A stretch of DNA of 64,000 nt from Thalassospira marina (GCF_002844375.1 NZ_CP024200.1:109501-173500), one strand, 5' to 3'. Shown: positions 26,158-34,995, numbered from the stretch's first letter. Notes: generated by a model from the letters alone, not told the origin. Numbers and translations are program-made.

Positions 26158-26396
26158 AATGCACCCTTTTTAATCACAAAAATGATCTGCCTGCATTTTG
26201 GCCGCATCACCTGTTCAATAAATAGGATATGCCAAAAACAGGATTCATCCAATAGGGTAGCTTCAAGACGAAAACAAAATGCAATGCAGTCTTCCGGTCA
26301 CCGCAAAAATCGCGGCAGGCGGGCGATATCGGGGATCGGCCAAAACCTATACATCCGCTGGCGCCTGAAATGACTGCGACAAAGGGATAGCAAATA
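26158..26396. promoter_or_regulatory. Divergent regulatory region, LysR gene / catabolic operon
   Basis: The 239-nt space between divergent start codons is the expected place for both promoters and the LysR operator. An AT-rich core runs from about 26208 to 26290. I see no unambiguous -35/-10 pair or T-N11-A palindrome. AGGGA precedes the ATG at 26397. Confidence 0.4.
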
Positions 26397-27779
26397 ATGT
26401 CTGATTACGATCTGGTTCTGAAGGGCTGTGTGGTACTGCCTGATCGCGTTTTGCAGGATGGCTATGTTGCCGTTCGCGACGGGCTGATTGCCGATGTTGG
26501 CCGTGGTGCCATGCCCGATGCACGCGAACAGCACGATCTGGGCCGTGGCCTGATCCTGCCGGGCCTGATCGATGCCCAGGTGCATTCCCTTAGCCAGAAA
26601 GACCAGGAAGATTTCATCTGGTCCACGCGCTCTGCCGCGGCTGGTGGGGTCACCACCGTTGTCGATATGCCCTATGATGAAGGCAACCTTGTGTGTTCGG
26701 CCGCCGCCGTGCAAAAGAAAATCGACCATGCATCGCCGCAGGCGCGGGTTGATTTTGCCCTTTATGGCACCATCGCCCCCGAAGAAGGTGCCGCCCGCAT
26801 CCCCGAAATGGTTGAAGCGGGTGTCAGCGCATTCAAATTTTCAACCTTTGGCACCGATCCCAAACGCTTCCCGCGTATTCCCGCGGCCCTGCTGCAGGAA
26901 TGTTTTGCCGCCATTGCCCCCACAGGCCTAAGTGCCGGTGTCCATAACGAGGATGACGAATTTGTCCGCGCGGCAATCGCCAAAACTAAGGCATCGGGTA
27001 TTTCCGATTATCGCGCACATGGCCTGTCGCGCCCGCCGCTGACCGAACTTCTGGCCATCAACGAAATTTATGAAATTGGTGCAGCAACCGGCTGCCCGGC
27101 CCATGTAGTTCATTGTTCGCTTGGCCGTGGATACGACATTGCCGCGGCCTACCGCGCGCAAGGATATGAAACATCCATTGAATGCTGCATTCATTACCTG
27201 GTGCTTGACGAAGAAAACGACGTTCGCCGCCTGGGGGGCAAAGCCAAAATCAACCCGCCCATTCGCCCGCGCACCGAAGTTGAAAAAATCTGGCGGCATG
27301 TGGCGGCAGGCAATGTAACCCTGGTTTCAACCGACCATGTCAGTTGGTCCGAAGACCGCAAAACCAACCCCGATATGCTGGCAAATGCATCGGGTGTGCC
27401 AGGGTTGGAGGCCATGCTGCCCCTGTTTATCAAAGGTGCGCTGGAACGTGGTATTCCGTTAAATATGGCCGCCCGCCTGATGGCATTAAACCCGGCCCGC
27501 CATTTCCGTATTGATCACCTTAAAGGTGCGCTTGAAATTGGCAAACATGCCGACATCGTCGTCATGACGCCGGAAGAATACACCTATGACGCGGCCGAAA
27601 GCGGCAATAACGTTGTCGGTTGGTCGCCTTATAACGGCATCACCCTGCCCTGGCGGGTTGCGGGCACCTATTTGCGCGGCGAACTGGTATTTGATGGCAA
27701 AAATGTCATCGCCCAGCCAGGTCACGGGCAGTTTGTCCGCCCGCCCAAAAGCATCTCAGTTATTCGGGGGGCTGCATGA
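26397..27779 (+). CDS. Cyclic amidohydrolase (hydantoinase/dihydroorotase/allantoinase family)
   Basis: This 460-residue metal-dependent hydrolase of the amidohydrolase superfamily opens cyclic amides such as hydantoins. Visible metal-site elements are LPGLIDAQVHS (near residue 60), the carboxylated Lys in SAFKFST (near 142), HNEDDEF, HVVHCS and the catalytic Asp in STDHVSWSEDRK. The usual D-x-H-x-H metal motif reads D-A-Q-V-H, so the first His is Gln; a DxQxH variant also occurs in some dihydroorotases. It overlaps the next gene, an N-carbamoyl amino-acid hydrolase, by ATGA. This is the classical hydantoinase-carbamoylase pair, here probably acting on a hydantoin propionate-like intermediate. 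It is the first gene of the operon. Confidence 0.87.
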   Translation: MSDYDLVLKGCVVLPDRVLQDGYVAVRDGLIADVGRGAMPDAREQHDLGRGLILPGLIDAQVHSLSQKDQEDFIWSTRSAAAGGVTTVVDMPYDEGNLVCSAAAVQKKIDHASPQARVDFALYGTIAPEEGAARIPEMVEAGVSAFKFSTFGTDPKRFPRIPAALLQECFAAIAPTGLSAGVHNEDDEFVRAAIAKTKASGISDYRAHGLSRPPLTELLAINEIYEIGAATGCPAHVVHCSLGRGYDIAAAYRAQGYETSIECCIHYLVLDEENDVRRLGGKAKINPPIRPRTEVEKIWRHVAAGNVTLVSTDHVSWSEDRKTNPDMLANASGVPGLEAMLPLFIKGALERGIPLNMAARLMALNPARHFRIDHLKGALEIGKHADIVVMTPEEYTYDAAESGNNVVGWSPYNGITLPWRVAGTYLRGELVFDGKNVIAQPGHGQFVRPPKSISVIRGAA

Positions 27780-29035
27780 CCCGCACCGTAACATCCAATC
27801 TGCCGGTCAATGCGGACCGCATTGCTGCTGATATTGATACCCTTTCTGGCATTACCGAACCGGACCGCCCCTATACAAGGCGCGCCTTCAGCACGACCTA
27901 TATGCGCGGCCGTGCCTACCTTAACGACCGGTTCCAGCAGGCAGGCCTTGCCACCCGGGTTGATGCGGCAGGCAACCTGATTGGTCATCGCCCCGGCAAA
28001 AAACCGGGCAAAGGGGTGATCATGCTGGGTTCGCATTCCGATACCGTGCCCGATGGCGGCCGGTTTGATGGCATTGCTGGCGTTGTCACAGCGCTTGAAG
28101 TGGCCCGTTCCCTGCAGGACCAGGGCATTGAACTTGATCACGACCTGGAAATCGTTGATTTCCTGGCTGAAGAAGTTTCAATTTTCGGCGTGTCCTGCAT
28201 TGGCAGCCGTGGCATGACCGGGCAGCGCCCGGAATCCTGGCTTAACCGTATGTCAGGCGACCTGTCACTGGCACAGGGTATTTCACAGGTCGGCGGCAAC
28301 CCGGCAATTGTAACACCCCGTAATGATATCGCAGCTTTCCTTGAACTGCATATCGAACAGGGCCCGGTGCTGGAGGCGGAAAAAAAGGATATCGGCGTTG
28401 TCAGCGCCATTGCCGGTATTACCCGCATTGAAATTACCTTTTCCGGGCAGGCCGACCATGCCGGCACCACCCCCATGGATTTGCGCGTCGATGCCCTTTG
28501 TGCCGCATCACGTTTGGTGATGGATGTGCAGGCATTCGGGCGCGAACTGGCCCAGGGGCCCACGCATTTTGCCGCCACCGTTGGCGAATTTGACATGCAG
28601 CCAAATGCCGCAAATGTCGTTCCCTCGCATGTGCGCCTGTTAATTGATGCCCGCGCCGAAGACAGCGCAGTGATGGAAGATTTCTGCGCCCGTATTGATC
28701 AGGCCGCCGAAAAACTGGCTGCTGAAACCGGTGTTGGCATTTCCAAACCCCGCCGCATTTCAGACAACCCATCCGCCCCGATGGATGAAACCATCATCGA
28801 AACCCTGGCAAATGCCAGCGACGCGGTTGGCGCCAGTTGGAAAAAAATGGCCTCGGGTGCCGGGCATGATGCGGCATTTCTCGCATCGGTCAGCAAGGCA
28901 GGAATGGTTTTTATCCCCTGCCTGAAAGGCCGCAGCCACACGCCCGAAGAATGGGCGGAAAACCACGACATTGCTGTTGGTGCGGCCGTTCTGCGCAACG
29001 CCGTCATCAGCCTAGATAAAAGTTTGCAGGAGTAA
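27776..29035 (+). CDS. M20-family N-carbamoyl-L-amino acid hydrolase / allantoate amidohydrolase
   Basis: This is a 419-residue zinc-dependent amidase of the AllC/HyuC/beta-ureidopropionase branch of M20. It shows the metal motif GSHSDTVPDGGRFDGIAGV (near residue 85), the acidic pair in DFLAEEVSIFG, the branch signature HIEQGPVLE (near 195) and a C-terminal SGAGHDAAFLA. It would remove the carbamoyl group from the ring-opened product of the upstream hydrolase, giving an amino acid, CO2 and ammonia. Translationally coupled to that gene. N-carbamoyl-glutamate is my preferred substrate, by inference from the operon. Confidence 0.9.
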   Translation: MTRTVTSNLPVNADRIAADIDTLSGITEPDRPYTRRAFSTTYMRGRAYLNDRFQQAGLATRVDAAGNLIGHRPGKKPGKGVIMLGSHSDTVPDGGRFDGIAGVVTALEVARSLQDQGIELDHDLEIVDFLAEEVSIFGVSCIGSRGMTGQRPESWLNRMSGDLSLAQGISQVGGNPAIVTPRNDIAAFLELHIEQGPVLEAEKKDIGVVSAIAGITRIEITFSGQADHAGTTPMDLRVDALCAASRLVMDVQAFGRELAQGPTHFAATVGEFDMQPNAANVVPSHVRLLIDARAEDSAVMEDFCARIDQAAEKLAAETGVGISKPRRISDNPSAPMDETIIETLANASDAVGASWKKMASGAGHDAAFLASVSKAGMVFIPCLKGRSHTPEEWAENHDIAVGAAVLRNAVISLDKSLQE

Positions 29036-29040
29036 CCGGA

Positions 29041-30132
29041 ATGGGTCGCATTCTAACCGAAAAAGACGTTGAAGCCGCCGTAAAAGGCGGATCGGTTTAT
29101 GCCGCAGGCGGCGGCGGCTGGGCCGATCATGGCCGTATGCTGGGTTATGCTGCGGTTAATGCTGGCAAGCCTGAACTGGTTTCCATTGACGAACTTGATG
29201 AAAATGACTGGGTTGCCACCGCGGCCGCCATTGGTGCGCCCGCATCCACCACGCCCTGGGAAATGCGCGGCACCGATTACATCAAGGCAGTCGAACTGGT
29301 ACAAAAAGAGCTTGGCGAAAAAATCAGCGGCTTGATGGTCGGCCAGAATGGCAAATCATCGACCCTGAATGGCTGGTTGCCATCGGCCATTCTGGGCACA
29401 AAGGTTGTTGATGCCGTTGGCGATATTCGTGCCCATCCCACCGGCGATATGGGGTCCATTGGCATGGCCGGTTCGCCCGAACAGATGATCCAGTCTGCCG
29501 TAGGCGGCAACCGCGATGAAAACCGCTATATCGAACTGGTTGTGCGCGGGGCAACGGCACGTGTTTCGCCGGTTTTGCGTACAGCGGCTGATCAGTCCGG
29601 CGGGTTTATTGCATCATGCCGCAATCCGCTTCGGGCATCCTATGTGCGTGACAATGCGGCCCTTGGCGGTATTTCCATGGCCCTTAAACTGGGCGAAGCC
29701 ATCATTGACGCCGAACGCAAAGGCGGCCATGCCGTGATTGATGCCATCACGCGTGCCACCAACGGTACGATTATGGCCGAAGGCATCATTTCGCGTAAAA
29801 ACGTTGTTTATACCAGCGACGCGTTTGATGTTGGCACCATAACCATTGGCACGGGCGCGCAGGCACGCACCCTGCATGTCATGAATGAATATATGGCCGT
29901 TGATGATGCCGACGGCACCCGCATCGCCACCTTCCCCGATGTCATCACATCGCTATCGCCCGAAGGCGCCCCGCTGAGCGTTGGTGAACTGGAAGAAGGC
30001 ATGAAAATTTTTGTCCTTCATGTTCCGCGCACGGTTATTCCGCTATCGGCCAGCGTCAAGGACCCGGCGGTTTATCCCCCTGTTGAAAAGGCAATGGGTA
30101 TTGAAATTACCCGATATGCCCTTGGCGAATAA
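29041..30132 (+). CDS. DUF917 family protein (S-methyl thiohydantoin desulfurase-like)
   Basis: This 363-residue protein matches the DUF917 family in its N-terminal GGSVYAAGGGGWADHGRMLGY segment, DELDENDWVATAAAIGAP and the following PTGDMGSIGMAGSP. From memory, the N-terminal domain of this family is named after S-methyl thiohydantoin desulfurase, which hydrolyses an S-methyl thiohydantoin to a hydantoin and a thiol; I could not look this up. Members are commonly found next to hydantoinase/oxoprolinase genes. It lies 5 nt after the carbamoylase gene and 43 nt before the urocanase-like gene, which suits a step between them. No signal peptide. Confidence 0.85.
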   Translation: MGRILTEKDVEAAVKGGSVYAAGGGGWADHGRMLGYAAVNAGKPELVSIDELDENDWVATAAAIGAPASTTPWEMRGTDYIKAVELVQKELGEKISGLMVGQNGKSSTLNGWLPSAILGTKVVDAVGDIRAHPTGDMGSIGMAGSPEQMIQSAVGGNRDENRYIELVVRGATARVSPVLRTAADQSGGFIASCRNPLRASYVRDNAALGGISMALKLGEAIIDAERKGGHAVIDAITRATNGTIMAEGIISRKNVVYTSDAFDVGTITIGTGAQARTLHVMNEYMAVDDADGTRIATFPDVITSLSPEGAPLSVGELEEGMKIFVLHVPRTVIPLSASVKDPAVYPPVEKAMGIEITRYALGE

Positions 30133-30175
30133 CCACGCCCCACACCGTTAAAGCCCCATGTGAAAGATCAAAGCG

Positions 30176-31849
30176 ATGCCAGCACCCCAATCGCGCCACC
30201 CGAATTTTCCCGTTCCGCACGGCAACACCCTTCGCGCCAAAGGCTGGCGCCAGGAAGCCCTGCTGCGCCTACTGGAAAATGTTCTTTCTGTTGGGGAAGA
30301 CCCGGAAAACCTTGTGGTCTATGCCGCCCTTGGCAAGGCCGCGCGCAATTGGGCATCGCACAAAGCCATTGTTGAAACGCTGATTGGCATGGACGAAGAC
30401 CAGACTTTGGTTATCCAGTCCGGCAAACCGGTGGCGTTGTTAAAAACACATGCATCCGCTCCGCTGGTGGTCATGGCAAATTGTAATCTGGTTGGCCAGT
30501 GGGCGAAGGCCGAAATTTTCTATGAGCTGGAAAAGAAAGGCCTGATCTGCTGGGGTGGGCTTACGGCTGGTGCCTGGCAATATATCGGCTCCCAGGGGGT
30601 TATTCAGGGTACCTATGAAATCTTCATGCGGATTGCCGAAAAACGCTTCGATGGTTCGCTTGCCGGAAAATTCATTTTAACGGCTGGCATGGGGGGCATG
30701 GGCGGTGCGCAACCCCTGGCCGGGCGCATGGCCGGTGCGGCAATTTTGGTGGTCGATGTCGATGCCGCCCGCGCCAAAACCCGCCATGAAATTGGCTTTC
30801 TTGACGAAATTGCCCCCGATCTTGACAGCGCACTTGCCGCAATTGAAACGGCAGTTGCACAACAAAAACCCGTATCAATCGGGCTGGTGGCCAATGCCGC
30901 CGACATTTATCCCGAAATCGTACGCCGGGGCATCACGCCCGATATCGTCACGGATCAAACATCGGCCCACGATCTGGTTTACGGATATGTGCCTTCTGGC
31001 ATCCCGCTTGCCGAGGTACGCCGCCTGCGTGTCGATGACCCCAAATACCTGATGGCGGCATCCCGTGCCTCCATCGTGCGCCATGTTGGGGCGATGCTTG
31101 ATATGCAAAAGGCCGGTGCCGAGGTTTTTGACAATGGCAATTTGATCCGCACCCAAGCCCGCGAAGGCGGGGTTGAAAATGCGTTCGATATTCCAATTTT
31201 TACCGAAGCCTATTTACGCCCGCTATTTTGCGAGGCCATTGGCCCGTTCCGCTGGATGGCCCTTTCTGGCGAAGAAAGCGACATCGCCAAGATCGATGAC
31301 CTGGTTTTAAAACTGTTTCCCGACAATCACATTGTCACCAACTGGATCGATCTTGCCCGCAAATATGTTCCCTTTGAAGGCTTGCCCGCACGCATTGCCT
31401 GGCTGGGGCATATGGAACGCACGCGCCTGGCCGTTGCCGTAAACAGTATGGTCGCCAATGGCGAACTTAAAGGCCCCATCGCCTTTTCGCGCGATCATCT
31501 TGATGCCGGTGCCATGGCGCACCCCAATATCATGACCGAAAATATGCGTGACGGATCCGACGCCATTGCCGACTGGCCACTTTTAAACGCCATGACCATG
31601 TGTTCATCCATGGCCGATCTGGTTGTTATCCATTCAGGTGGTGGTGGCTATGCCGGTTATATGACCAGTGCTGGTGTCACCCTGGTTGCCGATGGCACCA
31701 TCGCGGCAACATCACGCCTGCAAACAGCCCTGACCAACGATACCTCGCTGGGTATTATCCGCTATGCCGATGCCGGGTACGAAACCGCACGGGATGCCGC
31801 TGCAAAACACAATGTCGGCTACCTGCCCTTGGCGGAGGGCGCGATATGA
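30176..31849 (+). CDS. Urocanate hydratase-like enzyme with Cys-to-Ala change at the active-site position
   Basis: This 557-residue protein has the full length of urocanase (HutU), a homodimer with tightly bound NAD+ that hydrates urocanate. The NAD loop GMGGMGGAQPLAGRM (near residue 170) and the C-terminal RDHLDAGAMAHPN and RDGSDAIADWPLLNA motifs are conserved. In HutU the catalytic Cys (Cys410 in Pseudomonas putida) lies in GLPARICW; here the segment reads GLPARIAWLG with Ala at residue 408. The canonical HHGGG segment reads HSGGG. No hutH, hutI or hutG gene is present. I infer a related substrate, such as an S-methylated thiourocanate, rather than urocanate. Its stop overlaps the UbiD start (ATGA). 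Confidence 0.88.
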   Translation: MPAPQSRHPNFPVPHGNTLRAKGWRQEALLRLLENVLSVGEDPENLVVYAALGKAARNWASHKAIVETLIGMDEDQTLVIQSGKPVALLKTHASAPLVVMANCNLVGQWAKAEIFYELEKKGLICWGGLTAGAWQYIGSQGVIQGTYEIFMRIAEKRFDGSLAGKFILTAGMGGMGGAQPLAGRMAGAAILVVDVDAARAKTRHEIGFLDEIAPDLDSALAAIETAVAQQKPVSIGLVANAADIYPEIVRRGITPDIVTDQTSAHDLVYGYVPSGIPLAEVRRLRVDDPKYLMAASRASIVRHVGAMLDMQKAGAEVFDNGNLIRTQAREGGVENAFDIPIFTEAYLRPLFCEAIGPFRWMALSGEESDIAKIDDLVLKLFPDNHIVTNWIDLARKYVPFEGLPARIAWLGHMERTRLAVAVNSMVANGELKGPIAFSRDHLDAGAMAHPNIMTENMRDGSDAIADWPLLNAMTMCSSMADLVVIHSGGGGYAGYMTSAGVTLVADGTIAATSRLQTALTNDTSLGIIRYADAGYETARDAAAKHNVGYLPLAEGAI

Positions 31850-33264
31850 TCCCGTCCCAACCCACCACCCCGGCAGCGAAAATACAGGCAACCACGCATC
31901 CCGCGCCAATAATCGGCCTGCGTGATTTTATCGAACAATTGCGTAACAACAATGAATTATACATCATAAAACGGACAACCGATCCCCGTTTTGAGATATC
32001 GTCCGTCCTGTCCCTGCGAAAAACCGGGCCGGCACAGTTTTTTGAAAATGTTACCGGGCACAGCATGCCGGTTATTGGCAATGTGTTTAACAGTCGCGCG
32101 CGTTTTGCCCAGTCACTGGGTATTCCGGCAAATGCGCTGGCATCGCATTGCATGAACGCGCTGACAAACCCGATAAAACCCGTGCTGGTCGATACAGCCC
32201 CGGTACAGGCACATGTCAAAACCACCGATATCGACCTGATGGCGGCTTTACCTGTACCACACTGGTTTGAACGCGAAGCAGCCCCCTATATCACCGCTGG
32301 CGTGATTATTGCCAAAGACCCGGCAACGGGAAAACGCAACGTTTCAATCGCCCGGTTACGCCTTGAAGGCGGTAATCGTATCATGGCGGGCATTGCCAAA
32401 AATCATCATCTCTATCGCCTGGCTGACAAGGCCCTGGCACGCGGGCATGATCTTGAAATTGCCGTGGTCATTGGCAATGACGCAGCCCTGTTGCTGGGCT
32501 CGCAAATGTATATGGCGCTGGGCGATGATGAATATGACATTGCCGGTGGCCTGCAGGGAAGCCCGGTTGAACTGGTGCGATGCAAAACCGTCGATCTTGA
32601 AGTTCCCGCCCATGCGGAAATTGTGCTCGAAGGTACATTATCCCCCGGCGAGCTGATCGACGAAGGGCCGGTTTCGGAATTTCCCGGTTTCTACGTTAAT
32701 TACGGCGCGGGCATTGGCGGGGCCATCACCTGCATAACCCACCGTGAAAACCCGGTTTTTCAGGCCATCCTGCCAGGTTATGCACCGGAACACTGCATTT
32801 TGGGTGCCATTGCGATTGAGGCAGGCCTGGCGTTTCAAATGCAAAAAACCATTCCCTGCGTCACACGAGTTGTTGTGACCGACGGGGGCATGGGCAGGCT
32901 TCATGCCGTGATTGCCATGCACCAGCCCCGCGCGGGCGAAGGTAAACGCGCCATTTTGCTGGCGATGGGGCTGGTCAACCTATTGAAGCATGTCGTTGTT
33001 GTCGAAGACGATATCGACCCGGAAAACCCGCAGGATGTTGAATGGTCGCTTGCAGCGCGTTTTCGCGGGCAGGAAGACCTTGTCGTTATTGAAGGTGTGA
33101 AGGCAGATCGCTGCGACCCCATCCATGAGGGCCTGACTGTAACCAAAATCGGCATGGTTGCCACCACCCACCCCGGTGATGGCGCCAAAGACAGCCGGTC
33201 TGAATTTTGCACACCACCGCACGATATTTTCAACCGCGTCAGGGATGCCCTCGACCAGTACTGA
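31846..33264 (+). CDS. UbiD-family prenylated-FMN-dependent decarboxylase
   Basis: This 472-residue member of the UbiD family would reversibly decarboxylate an alpha,beta-unsaturated or aromatic carboxylic acid using prenylated FMN, Mn2+ and K+. The cofactor/metal region is visible in KRNVSIARLRLEGGNRIMAG (near residue 165), the acidic region in DEGPVSEFPGFYVNY (near 270) and the C-terminal part in VWSLAARF-like EWSLAARFRGQEDL. It overlaps the urocanase-like gene by 4 nt, so it belongs to the same pathway. No ubiX prenyltransferase is in the window, so the cofactor must be supplied from elsewhere. The substrate is unknown. Confidence 0.87.
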   Translation: MIPSQPTTPAAKIQATTHPAPIIGLRDFIEQLRNNNELYIIKRTTDPRFEISSVLSLRKTGPAQFFENVTGHSMPVIGNVFNSRARFAQSLGIPANALASHCMNALTNPIKPVLVDTAPVQAHVKTTDIDLMAALPVPHWFEREAAPYITAGVIIAKDPATGKRNVSIARLRLEGGNRIMAGIAKNHHLYRLADKALARGHDLEIAVVIGNDAALLLGSQMYMALGDDEYDIAGGLQGSPVELVRCKTVDLEVPAHAEIVLEGTLSPGELIDEGPVSEFPGFYVNYGAGIGGAITCITHRENPVFQAILPGYAPEHCILGAIAIEAGLAFQMQKTIPCVTRVVVTDGGMGRLHAVIAMHQPRAGEGKRAILLAMGLVNLLKHVVVVEDDIDPENPQDVEWSLAARFRGQEDLVVIEGVKADRCDPIHEGLTVTKIGMVATTHPGDGAKDSRSEFCTPPHDIFNRVRDALDQY

Positions 33265-33351
33265 AAACCAGATATTACAGCCCGTACATACGGCGCTGTC
33301 ATTTATGCCTCCGATACAGGGTCGGATGCACACATCAGGGAGACCAAAAAC

Positions 33352-34371
33352 ATGAACCCGAAAAACCTGTTTTCGCTTGCAGCCCTTGGCATTGGTTGCC
33401 TGGTTGCCAGCACGGCCTGGGCCGATGAACCCATCGTCCTGAAATTTGCCAGCCCGTTTTCGCCCAAAAGCATTACCAATGCCAAAAGCATCCCGGAATT
33501 TGCCGCCGAAATCGAAAAGGAATCTGGTGGTACGTTAAAGATCGAACATTATCCGGGCGGTATTCTGGGCCCGAACCCCGCTGCGCAGCTGAAGCTGGTT
33601 GAAGACGGCGTTGTGGATATTGCCGAGGTTCCCGCGGCATACACCCCGGGCCGTTTCCCGGAATTGCCGATTTTTGAACTGCCGTTTGAATATAAATCCA
33701 CCGTCGAAGCCAGCCTGACGGCCTATAAAATGTATGAAGAAGGCCTGCTGCATGGCTTTGACAATTTAAAGCTGGTCGGCATTGCCGCCATTGGCCCCTA
33801 CTACATTCACACCAAAAAGGAAGTCACCAGCGCTGATGGCCTGAAAGGCCTTAAAATTCGCGTGGGGGGGCCGGTTCAGGGTGAAATCATGAAACGCCTT
33901 GGTGCCGTTCCTGTCGGCGGCATGTCAGCAACCCAGATTGCCGAAAACATCTCGCGCGGGGTGATTGATGGCAGCCTGATGGATAATGGCAATCTTTATA
34001 ACTTCCGCATTGCCGATGCTGCCGATTACCACGTCACCAATGTTCCGCTGGGTAACTTTGCCGTTCTGTTCCCCATCAACAAGGCCAAATATGAAAGCCT
34101 GCCGCCCAAGGCCAAGGCTGCCCTGGACAAAGTCGGTGGCAAATGGTTTTCGCGCGTTCTGGCCCAAAACCTCGATGCCCAGAATGACGAAACCCTTGCC
34201 AGCCTGAAAAAGGATGGCAAGCACCAGTTCCTTGAATTCCCGCAGGCTGACCTTGATGCCATGAAAGAAAAACTGGCATCGATGAAAGACAAATGGGATG
34301 TCGAAAAAGATGGCGTCAATCTTTACGCCGAAATGACCAAAGCCCGTGCCGCCATTGGCAGCACCAACTGA
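33352..34371 (+). CDS. TRAP transporter periplasmic binding protein (DctP family)
   Basis: This 339-residue solute-binding protein of the TRAP type has a signal peptide (NLFSLAALGIGCLVASTAWA, cleavage after AWA) and family features GGILGPNPAAQLKLVEDGVVDIAEV and the carboxylate-binding Arg region LKGLKIRVGGPVQGEIMKRLGAVPV near residue 165. TRAP systems import organic acids with a sodium gradient. It is 87 nt after the UbiD gene, with no terminator between, so it probably brings in the operon's substrate. GGGAGA lies upstream of the ATG. Confidence 0.92.
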   Translation: MNPKNLFSLAALGIGCLVASTAWADEPIVLKFASPFSPKSITNAKSIPEFAAEIEKESGGTLKIEHYPGGILGPNPAAQLKLVEDGVVDIAEVPAAYTPGRFPELPIFELPFEYKSTVEASLTAYKMYEEGLLHGFDNLKLVGIAAIGPYYIHTKKEVTSADGLKGLKIRVGGPVQGEIMKRLGAVPVGGMSATQIAENISRGVIDGSLMDNGNLYNFRIADAADYHVTNVPLGNFAVLFPINKAKYESLPPKAKAALDKVGGKWFSRVLAQNLDAQNDETLASLKKDGKHQFLEFPQADLDAMKEKLASMKDKWDVEKDGVNLYAEMTKARAAIGSTN

Positions 34372-34381
34372 TCTGCCCTTT

Positions 34382-34412
34382 TGCCATATGGCGGAGTTAC
34401 CGCCATATGGCA
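34382..34412 (+). other. Intercistronic hairpin after TRAP binding-protein gene
   Basis: A perfect 13-bp stem (TGCCATATGGCGG with its complement) has a 5-nt loop, at 34382-34394 and 34400-34412. No T run follows. It should protect the binding-protein mRNA. Confidence 0.65.
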
Positions 34413-34446
34413 TCCCCCGCCTTTAATTTTCGCATTGGGGAACTTC

Positions 34447-34995
34447 ATGTCTGCGATTCAACAAACACAGCGCATGGCAGGCTATCTTGCCGGGTTCGGG
34501 CTTGCCGCAATGGTCGCGCTGGCATGCGTTACCATTATCGACATTCTCGGCCGTGAACTGTTTAACGTCCCCATCGATGGTTTCAGCGATGTTGGCGATC
34601 TGATCATCATTGCCGCTGCTGCCGCGTGTTTCCCGGCCTCCATTGCCAATAACCAGCATGTTGCCGTGCGCTTTGCCGGTATGCTGCACTGGCGCATCCG
34701 CGAAGGTCTGGATGCCCTGGGTCACCTTGCGATGCTGGTTATTCTCGCCTTAATGGCATGGCAACTGGGCCTTTATACCCAGGACCTTTATGCCAATGGC
34801 CAGACAACCTGGCTGCTATACATTCCGGTTTGGCCGGTCTGGTTGCTTGCGACATTTTTCATTGTCCTGTGCGTACCGATCAAGGCGCTGATGTTTGCCA
34901 TCAAACTTGCCGGTGCCTGTGGCAAACACAACCCGGAACGCAACGCCCTTCCCACCGCCGACGAAAACTTCCCCCAAGGAAACCCATTGTCATGA
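34447..34995 (+). CDS. TRAP transporter small membrane subunit (DctQ family)
   Basis: This 182-residue membrane protein has about four transmembrane helices (AGFGLAAMVALACVTIIDIL, DLIIIAAAAACFPASIA, LGHLAMLVILALMAWQL, VWLLATFFIVLCVPIKALM). The family-typical DILGRELFNVPI motif follows helix 1. The ATG at 34447 has GGGGAA upstream. It overlaps the DctM gene by 4 nt and supports the large subunit in the inner membrane. Confidence 0.9.
   Translation: MSAIQQTQRMAGYLAGFGLAAMVALACVTIIDILGRELFNVPIDGFSDVGDLIIIAAAAACFPASIANNQHVAVRFAGMLHWRIREGLDALGHLAMLVILALMAWQLGLYTQDLYANGQTTWLLYIPVWPVWLLATFFIVLCVPIKALMFAIKLAGACGKHNPERNALPTADENFPQGNPLS

Noticed and set aside
30176..31849. Ordinary hut histidine-degradation operon
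   Set aside because: hutH, hutI and hutG/F are absent, and the catalytic-site Cys is replaced; the neighbours are hydantoin-type enzymes.
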